Source of the DNA: Zygnema cylindricum
Lineage: Eukaryota; Streptophyta; Zygnematophyceae; Zygnematales; Zygnemataceae
Length of the DNA stretch: 31,000 nucleotides
Reading direction: 5' to 3'
Assembly (NCBI GenBank): GCA_037447655.1
Contig: JBBHKE010000485.1
Coordinates: 64,001-95,000 of the forward strand
The notes beneath the pieces are model-generated. The model had not been told where the DNA came from. It saw only the letters and a list, made by a program, of their open reading frames with translations, and searched no databases. A program made the position numbers and the translations under genes. The first letter of the stretch is position 1. The number at the start of each line of letters is the position of its first letter. Positions 1 to 9,755 of this stretch are shown piece by piece.

Positions 1-422
1 GGAACACTTTGAAAAGTACACCGTAAAATCTGCACTAAAATCCAAAGTAACATTTCAAAGTTTCGGTTACGTGGGGACACGCCCTTACCACTGACGGTGT
101 TTTTGTTGGCGTCACTAATCGTAGGAAGTTTCGTAGTCGCCTTCAATCGCCACAAGTTGTACCTACGTCTACAACCGTCACATTTCAAAGTTCCGATTTC
201 ATTTTCGCAATTAAGGACGCTCTTCAAAGTAGTACGGAGAATCCTTACTACAGTCCAAAATGCTTTGTCAAAGTACAGATTACATGGGGACGAACCCTAA
301 TAAACACCCTGGCTATGATACTTCTATAAATAATAAAAGATTTATACCGCTCGTTTAACGGTAAGCGTACTAACTGCGGTACATGTTCAATTCAAATTTT
401 TAACATGTATGTAATTGTACGG
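1..422. other. Spacer with a weak direct repeat, no gene
   Basis: No protein of recognisable family is encoded here. Positions about 50-88 and 263-300 resemble each other: both contain a TCAAAGT core followed by GGTTACGTGGGGAC or GATTACATGGGGAC and then CCCTTA or CCCTA. This suggests an old duplication with a period of about 213 bp. The short open frame at 97-300 shows no family features and I treat it as chance. Confidence 0.4.
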
Positions 423-1089
423 CAGAGGTCGCAAAAGTCAAAAAAAATCATACCCGAAACCGACCGTTTTTTTTTTTTCAAAATCTGAGTAACCGACGCC
501 CGACCGAGTTTTGTCACGCTCCAAAATTGTTAACCGTTAACCGACCGTCGTTTACGAAAAAAAAAATCAACCGACCGTGCCCGCCCGTAACCTGAAAAGT
601 ACAAAATTAATCAATGTACGACGGAATAAGCCAATAATTACGATTTGTCGCGTTCCCTAAGATTTACGAAATGAATAGTGTTACTACCGTGTCAGATTTG
701 TGACGCTTTGTCACGTTCCTTAAGATTTGCGAAATGAATAGTGTACTACTGTGTCAGATTTGCGACGCTTTGTCGCGTTGCCTAAGATTTTCGAAATAAA
801 TAGCGTACTTCAGTACCGTGTCAGATTTGCGACGCTAATAATGATGCCACGTACTTCCACGATACCAAAAGTACAAAGAACAATAATGTTGGAAAAAAAA
901 AGTACAAAATATTCATTTTTTTGGTTTTTTGTTTGACCGACCGTAACTAACCGTTTTTTTTTTTCCTGGTGAGTCAACCGACCGTAACCGCCCGACCCCC
1001 AAAATTTGGCAACCGAATCCGTTCCGGATCCGGCGCGGGCGGTCGGTTAACGGTCGGTCACGGTTTCGGTTGACCGATTGCGACCTCTG
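423..1089. mobile_element. Non-autonomous hAT element (MITE-like), 667 bp
   Basis: The left end reads CAGAGGTCGCAA (423-434) and the right end is its exact reverse complement, TTGCGACCTCTG (1078-1089). The element is flanked on both sides by the identical 8-mer TTGTACGG (415-422 and 1090-1097). An 8-bp target duplication and a terminal repeat starting CAG(A/G)G are the signature of hAT transposons. No transposase is encoded, so movement would need an enzyme supplied in trans. Inside both ends lie many AACCGACCGT-type copies in both orientations, as expected for subterminal transposase-binding repeats, next to poly-T runs. A three-copy 63-bp tandem repeat sits in the middle. The perfect end repeats and target duplication suggest a fairly recent insertion, about 550 bp upstream of the root-cap gene. 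Confidence 0.9.
641..832. repeat. 63-bp tandem repeat, three copies, inside the hAT element
   Basis: Three consecutive copies lie at 641-703, 704-765 and 766-832, and a fourth begins at 833. Each copy starts CG(C/A)TTTGTC(G/A)CGTT, contains AAGATTT.CGAAAT(G/A)AATAG, and ends GTGTCAGATTTG. Copies differ by several substitutions and small indels. The array is wholly inside the non-autonomous hAT element. Confidence 0.85.
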
Positions 1090-1645
1090 TTGTACGGACA
1101 AATATTAATTGACGATTTTTACGATTTTTTCAAATCGACCTCCCCAGTTTCTACGTATTGTACGCTCGTTTGAATCGTGCGTAAAATGAGTTTTGAACAA
1201 CTATGTGAAAAACCCAGAACTTGCTTTATATGTTTGGCGTACCGTCGTAAAACAACGGTGAGTACCGTACTTGTCGGTGCCGTCTGCCACCGACGTACGG
1301 CTCAACAGAGTCGCCTCCGATACGCTGGAGAAAAAATAGTGTTTGTGACAGCCGGGGCATCTCCTGAGCTCTGCTGAATCGCTCTCCGCCAGGTGTCGCC
1401 AAGATGGCTGCGAAACTCAGCTGAAAAACATTCCCCGCCAAGGGAAATCTACAACTAATAATAAAAAGGAGATCAACGGAAAATTTAGACACCATCGCAG
1501 CTTCTTCAATCCTTCTCCATTTCTCCTCATTCCATCTTTTTCTTTTACGGACAGCTTTTCTAGGAAATTGAACACTCTTTCCCTTCATTTACGCCTCGAA
1601 ACGTTGAACCTGGTCGCTCATTTACTGCTAAAGGAAATAGCAGCC
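1090..1645 (+). promoter_or_regulatory. Upstream region and probable 5' UTR of the root-cap gene
   Basis: This stretch lies between the hAT insertion and the first ATG of the root-cap gene. It has no recognisable gene of its own. About 1497-1565 is pyrimidine-rich, typical of a plant 5' leader. A TAATAATAAAAAGG stretch near 1455 could act as a weak TATA region, but the start site cannot be fixed from sequence alone. Confidence 0.35.
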
Positions 1646-3550
1646 ATGGCTTCCAGATACGGAATCAGCAAGAGTGCTCTTATTGTCGTTCTCGCTTTTG
1701 TCCTTTTCTCCACGCTGGCAGCCGCGGCCGTGTGTCCTGACTATCGCTTCAACAGCAGCTGCAATTCAGGAAGCTGCGTCAACAAAGGCATGAAGGGGAA
1801 GTTCAAGGTGAGACAGAGAGGGACAGAAAAACAGAGAGAAAGAGAGAGTGATGGAGAGTGAAACAAAGAGAGGGGCACAGAGTGAAAAAGCTTTAAAGTG
1901 GGACTAAGTGAAAGGGACAAAGAGGGAATGACAGGGAATAACAGTGAGAGAGAGTGAGAGAGAGCGACAGAGAGGGACAGAGAGTGTGACAGGGAGAGAG
2001 TGACAGCTGCGTGAACAAAGGCAAGAAGGGGAAGGCCAAGGTGAGGAAGTGGGCAAACGGGAAAAATGTTTGGTCTGAAGGCGCAAATTTCCAATTTTTG
2101 CCATCTTTCTTATTTTTTCCGAAGGCATGCGGAATGGACTGTTGAATGATCTTCTTTTTTGTCCTCTTGTGCCAGATTCCGAGCAACTGCCCCCTGCTTG
2201 TCGGTTATGGCACTTCAGCTTTTTACTTGGCGGGAGAGCTTCCGGATGACACGGAAGTCAACGCCAAAATTTTCGCTTCAAAAAGGAAAAATGCGACTTC
2301 CTGCTGCCGGAAGTGCAAAAAGCATAAGAAGAATGGAGTTTGCACCTACTGGCAGTTTCTCAACTTGTAAGTGAACCGCAAACCTCCTTCCCTCTCATCC
2401 CATTTGCAGCCATGGCTATCTTACCGCCGTCGACCCTTGTCGGGCTTGTGATTCCTCTCTGTGAGACGCCGGAAAAGGTATACTGCTGATATACTGTTGG
2501 AAATCTTACCTGGTAATCTCCGTGGGCTATTTATTGCAGAGGTGCTTATGGTGGTGTGTGCTTTATCTACCTCGGAGGGAAGGGCCCGGAGTGCACGGAT
2601 GACGTACTCGTGAAAACCCGAGTGGGAGGAAAATGCAAGATTCCGGTAATCAAGAACGATCCTCATCTGGTCGGAGCTCACGGAACCCAGTATGACTTCA
2701 GTGGGGCTCCCGACAAGAGCTTCTGTCTCCTCTCTGACAACAATCTGCACATCAACATGAAGATGACCGGATACCTCGACAACCGTACGGAAAGTGCAAC
2801 TTTGTTGAAGGACGGGAAGGCTGTCAGGACATGGATTCGTGAGGTAGGTCTCATGTGGAATGCCGAGGGGAAGAGTCACAGTTTAAGACTCGTGGCCCGG
2901 AGTGGGAAAGAGACGACACGTGGAGACGGATACCTGGCCATGGCGGTTTTCGATGGGAAGACTCTTCCTCGAATGATGGTCGGTGATGAGGATGTTCTCG
3001 GAGGAGGTCTCCTATTTAAGATGGAGGCTGTGGAGAAGCAGGGCATCTATGACGTGGATGTGTACAATGTCGTCATCGGGGACCTCTTGGACATGGAAGT
3101 GAGTCTCCGAGTGGCGAATCCTCTGTTGCAGAGACCGGAAGATGCGGAGACCCACATCAGCTTGGGCTTCAACTCCGTCAAGGTGAGGCGTCTCACAATT
3201 ACCTTACCTTCTTATATCTTTTTTTTTATTTTTTCATTGTTCATTTCTTTGAGTGCTCTCTGACCTTTTGTTCGATTTTTCTTCCGATGATCTCCTGTAT
3301 CCAGACTACCCCCTCCATCCATGGAGTCTTGGGTCAAACATACCGTGAGGGCCGCGAGGAGAGAGCGGCTGAATTTGGGAAGTTGGTGGCCGCCCTTCAC
3401 CACCCCATTTCAGGAGATGGAGAGAGTGGAAAGGGTTTTCTGGATGGTGTCCCCTCCGACTATGAGGTTTCCGACGTCATGAAACCTGACTGCAAGTTTT
3501 CGGCTTTCCAGGGATCGGAATCGAGTCTGAGTTCTGTAGCTCTCCAGTAG
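1646..3550 (+). CDS. Secreted root-cap / LEA-like protein (Root_cap domain), four exons
   Basis: Exons join as 1646-1807, 2176-2366, 2540-3182 and 3305-3550, all with GT..AG introns and in frame. The predicted protein is 413 residues. Residues 1 to about 28 form a signal peptide (basic start, long A/V/L core, AAAA before the first Cys), so secretion is expected. A Cys-rich segment follows, with CPDYRFNSSC in exon 1 and CCRKCKKHKKNGVC in exon 2. Exon 3 encodes a beta-rich body (GVCFIYLGGKGPECTDD, then AHGTQYDFSGAPDKSFCLLS). The end of exon 3 and exon 4 carry the family hallmark HGVLGQTYR. This architecture matches plant root-cap/late-embryogenesis-related proteins, whose biochemical role is unknown. 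The ATG sits in the good context GCAGCCATGG. No frame damage is seen. The first intron carries a second copy of the exon 1 end. Confidence 0.9.
2005..2040 (+). repeat. Duplicated end of exon 1 plus donor site inside intron 1
   Basis: The 36 bases here match the last 36 bases of exon 1 (1772-1807) at 32 positions, keep the same reading frame (SCVNKGKKGKAK against SCVNKGMKGKFK), and are followed by the same kind of donor (GTGAGG against GTGAGA). The 197 bases between are a purine-rich run built of GAGAGGGACAGAG-like units. The copy could be a relic of slippage or a cryptic exon. Reading from exon 1 straight through reaches a stop at 1859-1861, so a simple extension of exon 1 is excluded. Confidence 0.8.
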
Positions 3551-3726
3551 AAGAAAGTTATTGCAGGATTCCCAAACTGTCGATTCCCATTTTTTCTGGC
3601 TTTGATTTTTGCTCTTTCCTGAAGAAGCCGATTATGGCACCTGGATCAGATATACTCGCTGGAATCATCAGCATAGCCTTTGAGAGACTGTTATTTGTAC
3701 ATCATAAGTCAGATCTATTGTCTGGA

Positions 3727-3732
3727 AATAAA
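3727..3732 (+). terminator. Polyadenylation signal of the root-cap gene
   Basis: A canonical AATAAA lies 177 bases after the stop codon, with T-rich sequence around it. This is the likely 3' processing signal. Confidence 0.5.
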
Positions 3733-5231
3733 TCGCCAACTGTAATTTTAGTGCAAAAATGTGTGAATTAGTTCCTGTGTATATTTTGATGCCGATTTAT
3801 TTAGTTTGGTAAAGTAAGGATAGTGAGGTAGCTTTGTAATTGACGGCTTCGACCAGACTAAAAAGCCTTTGACCAGACTTATTGCCTTCGTCATGGAATA
3901 CCAGGAGTTGCGATTTAGTTTTATATCCACTTCTATAGTCATGTTGAACTACTTCACCTGAAATGACAGCTTATTGTTAGTGATCGATACATTTGAAAAG
4001 TATGATATGGATATGCAATGTAAACAAAGCTCTGTACGCTTTTTTTTTCCCCCTTGTGATGTGCTTTGGTAGATGCATGCATGAAATCACATTCTTCGCA
4101 TCAGAAAACCATCTAAAAAAATGTGTGAATCGACACTTGAAAAAAATTGAGCAAGAATAAAGTCATTGTCTGAGTACGTTTGGATGACATAGTAATCGAG
4201 GAACTTTCATCAAAATTGGTAATCGAGGAACTTTCATCAAAATTTAATTCACACAAGCCGGATTCTTGAACTTTAGGTTGTGAATTTCCACAAATTACAA
4301 GGTTTGTAGATTTATCCAAGGTTTTTGTCATTACGTGAACTATTCTTACCCCTCGGTACACACCTAAGCTAATCATCTCATCTAAGCTAATCACTGGCCC
4401 AATGTTGGGGTGAAAAATTGTGGACAAATGAAAAATGTAAGAAAAGAGCACACAAGTGAGCTGGAATTTTGAAAGGCATTTTCATTCATGTTTTTTATTT
4501 TTTTTGCTGGATCACAGCAGTACAAGCTCTACCCAATAACCACAATTACACTGCTTTTATATGGTGTGACAAAATATCACAAATTGCAGCAAAATTGGCA
4601 TTCTCTGGATTAAACAATCGTTGTATCGGGATAGAGGGGCACAGTTCAAAATGAGGGAAAAGTACCGTCATCATGGACACTCATACAAAGTGTATTTTTC
4701 TAATGGCATTTTTTCTTAAAGAATACCCAGCATTAACCAGTCTAAGTGCTTCTTTCCTTTTCCAGCAACTTCATCCTCAGACCATAGAGAGGGCACTTTT
4801 GCAATTTTTGCGTCTTTATTAAAATGTAAGTCGGGTTACTCTGGATCCGTTGTACAAAGCTCATTTGCTGATTCCAGCAGTTAGCACACTTCATAAGCTC
4901 ATTAGCTCTAGAGGAAAACTTGTATCTACAAGAAGAAACATTAAAGTATTATAGCTTGTCGTTCTCGTCAAGAATGTTTTTGTCCTATGAATTAGCTGCA
5001 TAGCCAAACTCACTCTATATATACATGCATAGCCACTATCGTTAACCTTTTAATAGAAAGAAAATGATGCCCATTTCAAACCTCGCATCAAACTACCTGG
5101 AATCAGCTGCACCGAAATTTGTTTTGTTTAAATTGACTCGTAACGACATCTGTGTGGAACCAGTTGACTGGAGTCACCTGGCTGCCAGCCGCGAAAATAA
5201 TATAGATGTATAAAAGTATCATTAGAAAAAG
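3733..5231. other. Intergenic spacer between two convergent genes
   Basis: AT-rich sequence without a recognisable gene. It separates the 3' end of the root-cap gene (+) from the 3' end of the exonuclease-like gene (-). Short minus-strand frames at 3748-3942 and 4113-4451 lack family features, and the second is partly made of the tandem repeat at 4192-4245. A TTTATT at about 4815 is an AATAAA on the minus strand, a possible but distant polyadenylation signal for the exonuclease-like gene. Confidence 0.4.
4192..4245. repeat. 27-bp perfect-but-one tandem duplication
   Basis: Two adjacent 27-base units (4192-4218, 4219-4245) begin GTAATCGAGGAACTTTCATC and differ only at the last base. Confidence 0.9.
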
Positions 5232-7465
5232 TCATCCGGACATTAAGGCCAATCTGTGTCTCAATTTTGTATGGAGTTCCGAGCACATCCACGCATTCTG
5301 CCCTGCGTACCAGATTTGCTCCTCCATGAGATCCCTCCTCGCCCAATCACTTCTGCCCAAGAATTCGTCCGTTCTCAAATCCATATGAAGTACTCGCCTT
5401 ACAAGGGCCTGTATAGAGGTGAGAAAGATTAGATCACATAACTTCCAGAGTGGTGCGACAACTCCGTATACCACTATATTTGGGTGAGATATTGGTAAGT
5501 TCATAATTAAATTCGCTATTGCCAATCCACAAGAGTATCGGTACAATTTCAAGGACTACATGCTCTTCTATTTCAATATTGTGTAGACTTTTGGGAAAAA
5601 CCCAGGAACGCATGGAAGAACAAAGGCTTGGAAGTGAACAGAGACAAACAACTTCTAGTGTTACTAGGCCACAATCTTCGACAATAAACAGCAACTATTT
5701 ACTTTTTTTAAGCTTTGGTAAAGATGAAACATGAGGTGAATGTACTCCGCTTTAAGCTACTGCTGTAGTCTATGAAGCAGATCGGCTAACTGAAAATGAG
5801 GTCTTCACCTTAAGATTTTTAGAGTGCTTGACTCCTTGGAAGCAGTTGATTGCCAAACAGTGGAGATCCACCAGTCCACCACAGAGCAGGTTATAATGAG
5901 TAAACAAATTCTGTGAAGGGAAGAAACCATAAACGTGTGAAAAAAATTGTTTTCTCTGACAAGAGCTTTCAATTGCAACCCTGCTCGTTTAAAAAACACG
6001 AGGTTACTGTGCCTCACATTAAGAGGACATTATGTCATTTCCAAAGTGAACATTCTTCTCGTTCTCTGTTAATTTTATTTTCCCATTGTAGCTTTCCTAG
6101 AGATTCATAGATTTTTCTCAAGTTTCCTTAGGTTTTTCTTTGACATTTAAGCTTCTATTACCTTTGCATCCAGCGATATGCGAACTCCTGCAAGCAAAAT
6201 GTTCGGATCTCCCAATATGGCCACTAGTATCTGCAAAAAAATCAAAATATATGGAACTCATAACTAAAATGTACTTTCTGAAATAGGGCATGCGAGGCAA
6301 AGAATAGTTTTCAGACACTGTCTAATCAGGAACATCTAAGGCTTTTGTACAAACTGAAACATTGTTAACTACGGCGAGCTTGTTGCAGGTATTTAAGACA
6401 ATAAAAATACCACAGACTTTTATTAGCATTCGAATGAAAATAGAAGAGCATGTGAGCCATTGTTTTGTGTGGGTACTACTTTCCGCTGACCAGGAAGGAC
6501 GTCAGCGTACGTCTTTAATATTCCAAGATTATGAGGCAACTTGGGTAGAATAGTGTTTGATCCTAAATATCTGTAAAGGACTACCTAAATTTGTTAGTAA
6601 CGTGAAGAGATTGTGTGCATTAATATGAAAACAGTCAGTTACTCTAATTTGGTTACAGTTGACATGGACGACTTTTGGTCTTGTGCAATTGCAATACTTT
6701 TTTGAGGCCAAATGCCGAAAAGTATCGGCATCGACTTATTGTTATTAACTGTAATAGCAATTCACAGTGTACTGCAAAACTGTTCTGAAGAAGGTTTGAG
6801 ATACAGAAATCAAGCAATCAATGTTCTTCTGCACCTATTTTCTTTGTATCACACTTTCATTATTTTGCCATATTTATGTGTCCTCATTTCCATCCTCCAC
6901 TCCTTCAATACAACTTCATCTCACTTTGCAATCTTCTTTAAATTTCTAAGTTGTAAAACCGTGTTTGTTCGTCATAAAATTCCGTTGCCTGAAACGAAAA
7001 CCTGCAATAAGGAATCCACTCCGTCCATCCGTACCTGTGGGATGTAGTCCATATACAACAGCTGCACTATGAGACAAGCCTGTCGCGTGGCCAGCAGTAG
7101 AAGGGCGGTCGGATTGTGTTGTCGTTTTCCGTTTGGCCTCCACGCCACATCCAGACCGTAGGCTGCTGCAGGATGCATTCGCAACCAATAATCTGCCATG
7201 GCCGCCTCGTTGGTGACCGTTACAGCTACCGAGATTTCCGCAAAGGAAAATGATCGGACGGTGCTAATGGGCGCATGGCGCGGCTGAGTGTAATATGAAA
7301 GATTCTGTGGAATCCACCAACGGTTCATTTGCATGGGAAGCTGGTCGGAATCCGACGGAGAACTGCGGGACGAAGTGGCCATTGGAGTCATGCAGTATTT
7401 TGCCACGTGGCCCTGTTTGTTGCAGCTGTAACATCGTACGGTGGGGCAATATTTGGCAGGGTGGC
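5232..7465 (-). CDS. CCHC zinc-knuckle protein with a degenerate WRN-type 3'-5' exonuclease domain (5' end not found)
   Basis: Exons on the minus strand are 7465-7035, 6230-6162, 5910-5809 and 5408-5232, with the stop at 5234-5232. All have GT..AG borders and join in frame to about 258 residues. The first exon starts inside a zinc knuckle (GHPAKYC) and has a full second one, CYSCNKQGHVAKYC. After a linker comes a DnaQ/RNase D-like fold: YGLDVAWRP (Exo I), CLIVQLLYMDYIP, GDPNILLAGVRISLDAK (Exo II), GGLVDLHCLA, then SDWARRDLMEEQIWYAG and QNAWM (Exo III). The family needs D-x-E, D and Y-x3-D. Here the Glu of Exo I is Ala (codon 7145-7143) and the last Asp is Asn (5297-5295), while the first Asp and the Exo II Asp remain. 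The protein should bind nucleic acid through the knuckles but probably does not cleave. Intact splicing argues against a simple pseudogene. The upstream exons and start codon are unknown. Confidence 0.8.
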
Positions 7466-7904
7466 CTGCACATCATATCCGCACGGTATGTCTGTCAAGG
7501 GGAAAAGTACAACAGGATATTCTAAGGAAAAAATAAACGTGCAAAGGGAAGAAGATAAAGGAAGGTAAGAGAAGAATTGAGGAAGAGATAGGGGGAGAGA
7601 GTAAGTGAGACGAAGGAAGGAAATTCATGGTGGAGGAGACAAGAAAAAAAAAATGGTTGGATAAGAAGAGATTCTTATTCAGGTGTTTGTTGACAGCAGA
7701 AGTTGGATTGTGTTCAAAATATCTCACTTCAATTTTATGATTCAAGTCATATCTAAAAGCCTCGGTTAAAGATTTGGCTATTCTTACGCTTTATGTGCTG
7801 CTGGAAAATGATTTTCTAACAAACAAGGGAGAACATCCTGCCTGCCGAACAACAGAAATTAGAGAAAGTGGAAATTTAGTCCATTTCTTCTTAAGTTCGA
7901 TGAC

Positions 7905-7946
7905 CGTACGACCCGCATTTATTGTGGAATATTGTCCTTCCAAATA
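7905..7946 (-). CDS. Candidate upstream exon of the zinc-knuckle exonuclease-like gene
   Basis: The exon at 7465 starts in the middle of a Gly codon and needs a partner ending ..C-x3-G. On the minus strand at 7917-7905 the sequence reads TGC GGG TCG TAC G followed by a GT donor. This would complete CGSYGHPAKYC across a 439-bp intron with a pyrimidine-rich tract. A TTTAG acceptor lies just before 7946. The residue three before the Cys is His instead of the expected Cys, so either this first knuckle is degenerate or the acceptor is elsewhere. Confidence 0.4.
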
Positions 7947-8057
7947 CTAAACAAGCCCTATGAGTAAGACATAATTTTGAGGGCAGGGAAAAAATTCATA
8001 AGTGCTTTCCCTCGTTTTCACCAAAGAGAACAAATTGCGTCTCTGTAAATCACTTCC

Positions 8058-8126
8058 CACGTGCCGCATTCGGGTGCTGCTTTACCATGTCCCAAGATGC
8101 CACGTGGCATGCTGAGTGTGACGTCG
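8058..8126. promoter_or_regulatory. Cluster of ACGT-core boxes (G-box and C-box type)
   Basis: Within 69 bp there are CACGTG (8058-8063), a 14-bp perfect palindrome ATGCCACGTGGCAT (8097-8110) and TGACGTCG (8119-8126). ACGT-core elements are binding sites for plant bZIP and bHLH factors. The position, upstream of the minus-strand exonuclease-like gene, fits a promoter, but the transcription start is not located. Confidence 0.5.
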
Positions 8127-8212
8127 CGAGGCATCTATGTGACACTGGTGGGTGCCGGGAACTAAAGGAGAAATGGAAAAAAATTGACTCTTTACTCTTG
8201 CTTTTTTTGTGG

Positions 8213-8466
8213 TTTCCCTCTCTCCCTCTCCCGCTCCCTCCCTCACACTCCCCTGCCTCCCTCTCTCGCTCTCTCCATCTCTCCCTCCCCTCTTTCATTC
8301 CCCTCTCATCCATGGCATCAAATGTGAGCGCCTCTCACTTCATCTTCTCCTCTATCTTCTCCTCATATACTAGTTAAAAGGAGGGAGAGGGAGAGGGAGA
8401 GAGGAGGGGGAGAGAGGAGGGGGAGAAGGGAGAAGGAAGATAGGAGAGGGGAGACGGGAGAGGAGC
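8213..8466. repeat. Polypyrimidine tract followed by a polypurine tract
   Basis: About 8213-8302 is almost pure C/T (CTCTCCCTCTCC-like). About 8376-8466 is almost pure G/A (GGGAGAGGGAGAGG-like). The two are roughly complementary and separated by about 75 bp, so they could pair as a long imperfect hairpin or form triplex DNA. Proteins translated from here are Ser/Leu/Pro-rich or Arg/Glu-rich repeats, not genes. Confidence 0.8.
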
Positions 8467-8469
8467 GAG

Positions 8470-9755
8470 TGTGGTTCGAAATTGGGTGTACATAGTAGTA
8501 TGTCCTAATTTTCAGCCGGAAAATTGAATATGGCTGGATATGGGGTCGACGACTTGTAAAGGGCAAAAAATTTTAAGAGTTTTATTTTGGAAAGGTTTTT
8601 GTTGGGTTTTATGGTTAGGTTTTGTTGGCCGGGTTTTTTGACAGTATTCAAATCACGATAATAGATAGTGGTAAAAAGGGAAGTAAACTTTTTTGAGTTC
8701 TTAATGATGAGCTCTTTGACTGAAAAGGCAGAAAAATTGCATGCAAAATGCCGAAGCTGGTTATAGGAAAAGAAAATATTTTGTAGGAGAAACAAGTTTT
8801 GAAAATAATCAAGATTTTGTTTTGAGATGGGGTTTTTGCTGAAAGTGGGAATTTTGTCTTTTCCTTTGTTAACTGTTTTGTTTTCTTTCTTGTGCTCGCT
8901 TGGAGTTCATGAGTCATTTCCGGTTTTAATGTAGCTTCTGCTTTTAGGGATTTTTTTTGTATCATGTCTTCTGCTGTATTTCAATATCTTTTCGAACTAA
9001 GCATGTTTTTCTAGTTAGGATGTTAGAATTTAGAAATCTGTACGTTTTTTTACGCATTCTAATTATGAATATAAGTTTTGCTAAGTTGATATCAACTAGA
9101 TCACTAAGCTGTGGAAAAACATGTTCATTAAAAGTCTGTTTGTAAAGTTGAAAATGAGAATATGGAATTAAACTCGATTAAGAATTATTGTCGCTCTTTA
9201 GTGGGTTCCTAAAGTGACATGACAAATTACAAACTTATTTCCGTAAAAGTAACATTTCATTTTTGTAAAAGTAAAGTTTCTTCACAATCGAAAGTCTTAG
9301 GAGAGAAAAGTAAATGCCTCCTAGACGCACATGAATAAGTGTGCAACTTACTCGCGGGAAAGCTATCATAACTAGGATTATGTCGATGTCAAATACTGTT
9401 TTCTTTACTTACATCAGTATCTTTAAATTTTGTTATGGGAAAATAATAAAATTAAATAATGATCCAAAGGTAAAATCCTTCTTTTGCAATTGCTTATTTC
9501 CAAAAAGACATAATGGCAGGTCACAGTGATGAATGGGATTGAGTCCCTTTAAAATAAAACTCTAAAACTGTAATTATAATATAACACTTTTATAATTAAA
9601 ATAGCTACAGCTTCGCCATAAGTTGAGTTCTTCATTGTATGTACCGTTTTCTCGTCTTTTTGCTTTTTCGTGTTACATGGAAATTACACCTGACTTGGGC
9701 TCATTTTCACCCTACTAGTATCTTATCAATAATTTCACATACCACTCCATATTTC
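8470..9755. other. AT-rich spacer without recognisable gene
   Basis: Several short frames occur on both strands, for example minus-strand ones at 8505-8965. They are Lys/Asn/Phe/Ser-rich, overlap in several frames and match no family I know. Confidence 0.4.

Noticed and set aside
1741-2186. Minus-strand Ser/Leu-rich frames
   Set aside because: They are the complement of exon 1 and of the purine-rich intron 1 array of the root-cap gene.
7264-7568. Plus-strand and alternative minus frames overlapping the zinc-knuckle exon
   Set aside because: They are shadows of the exon whose frame carries the CCHC and exonuclease motifs.
8050-8313. Minus-strand frame as a first exon of the exonuclease-like gene
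   Set aside because: Its start lies in the G/A-rich low-complexity tract and no zinc-knuckle half or donor in the right phase is present.
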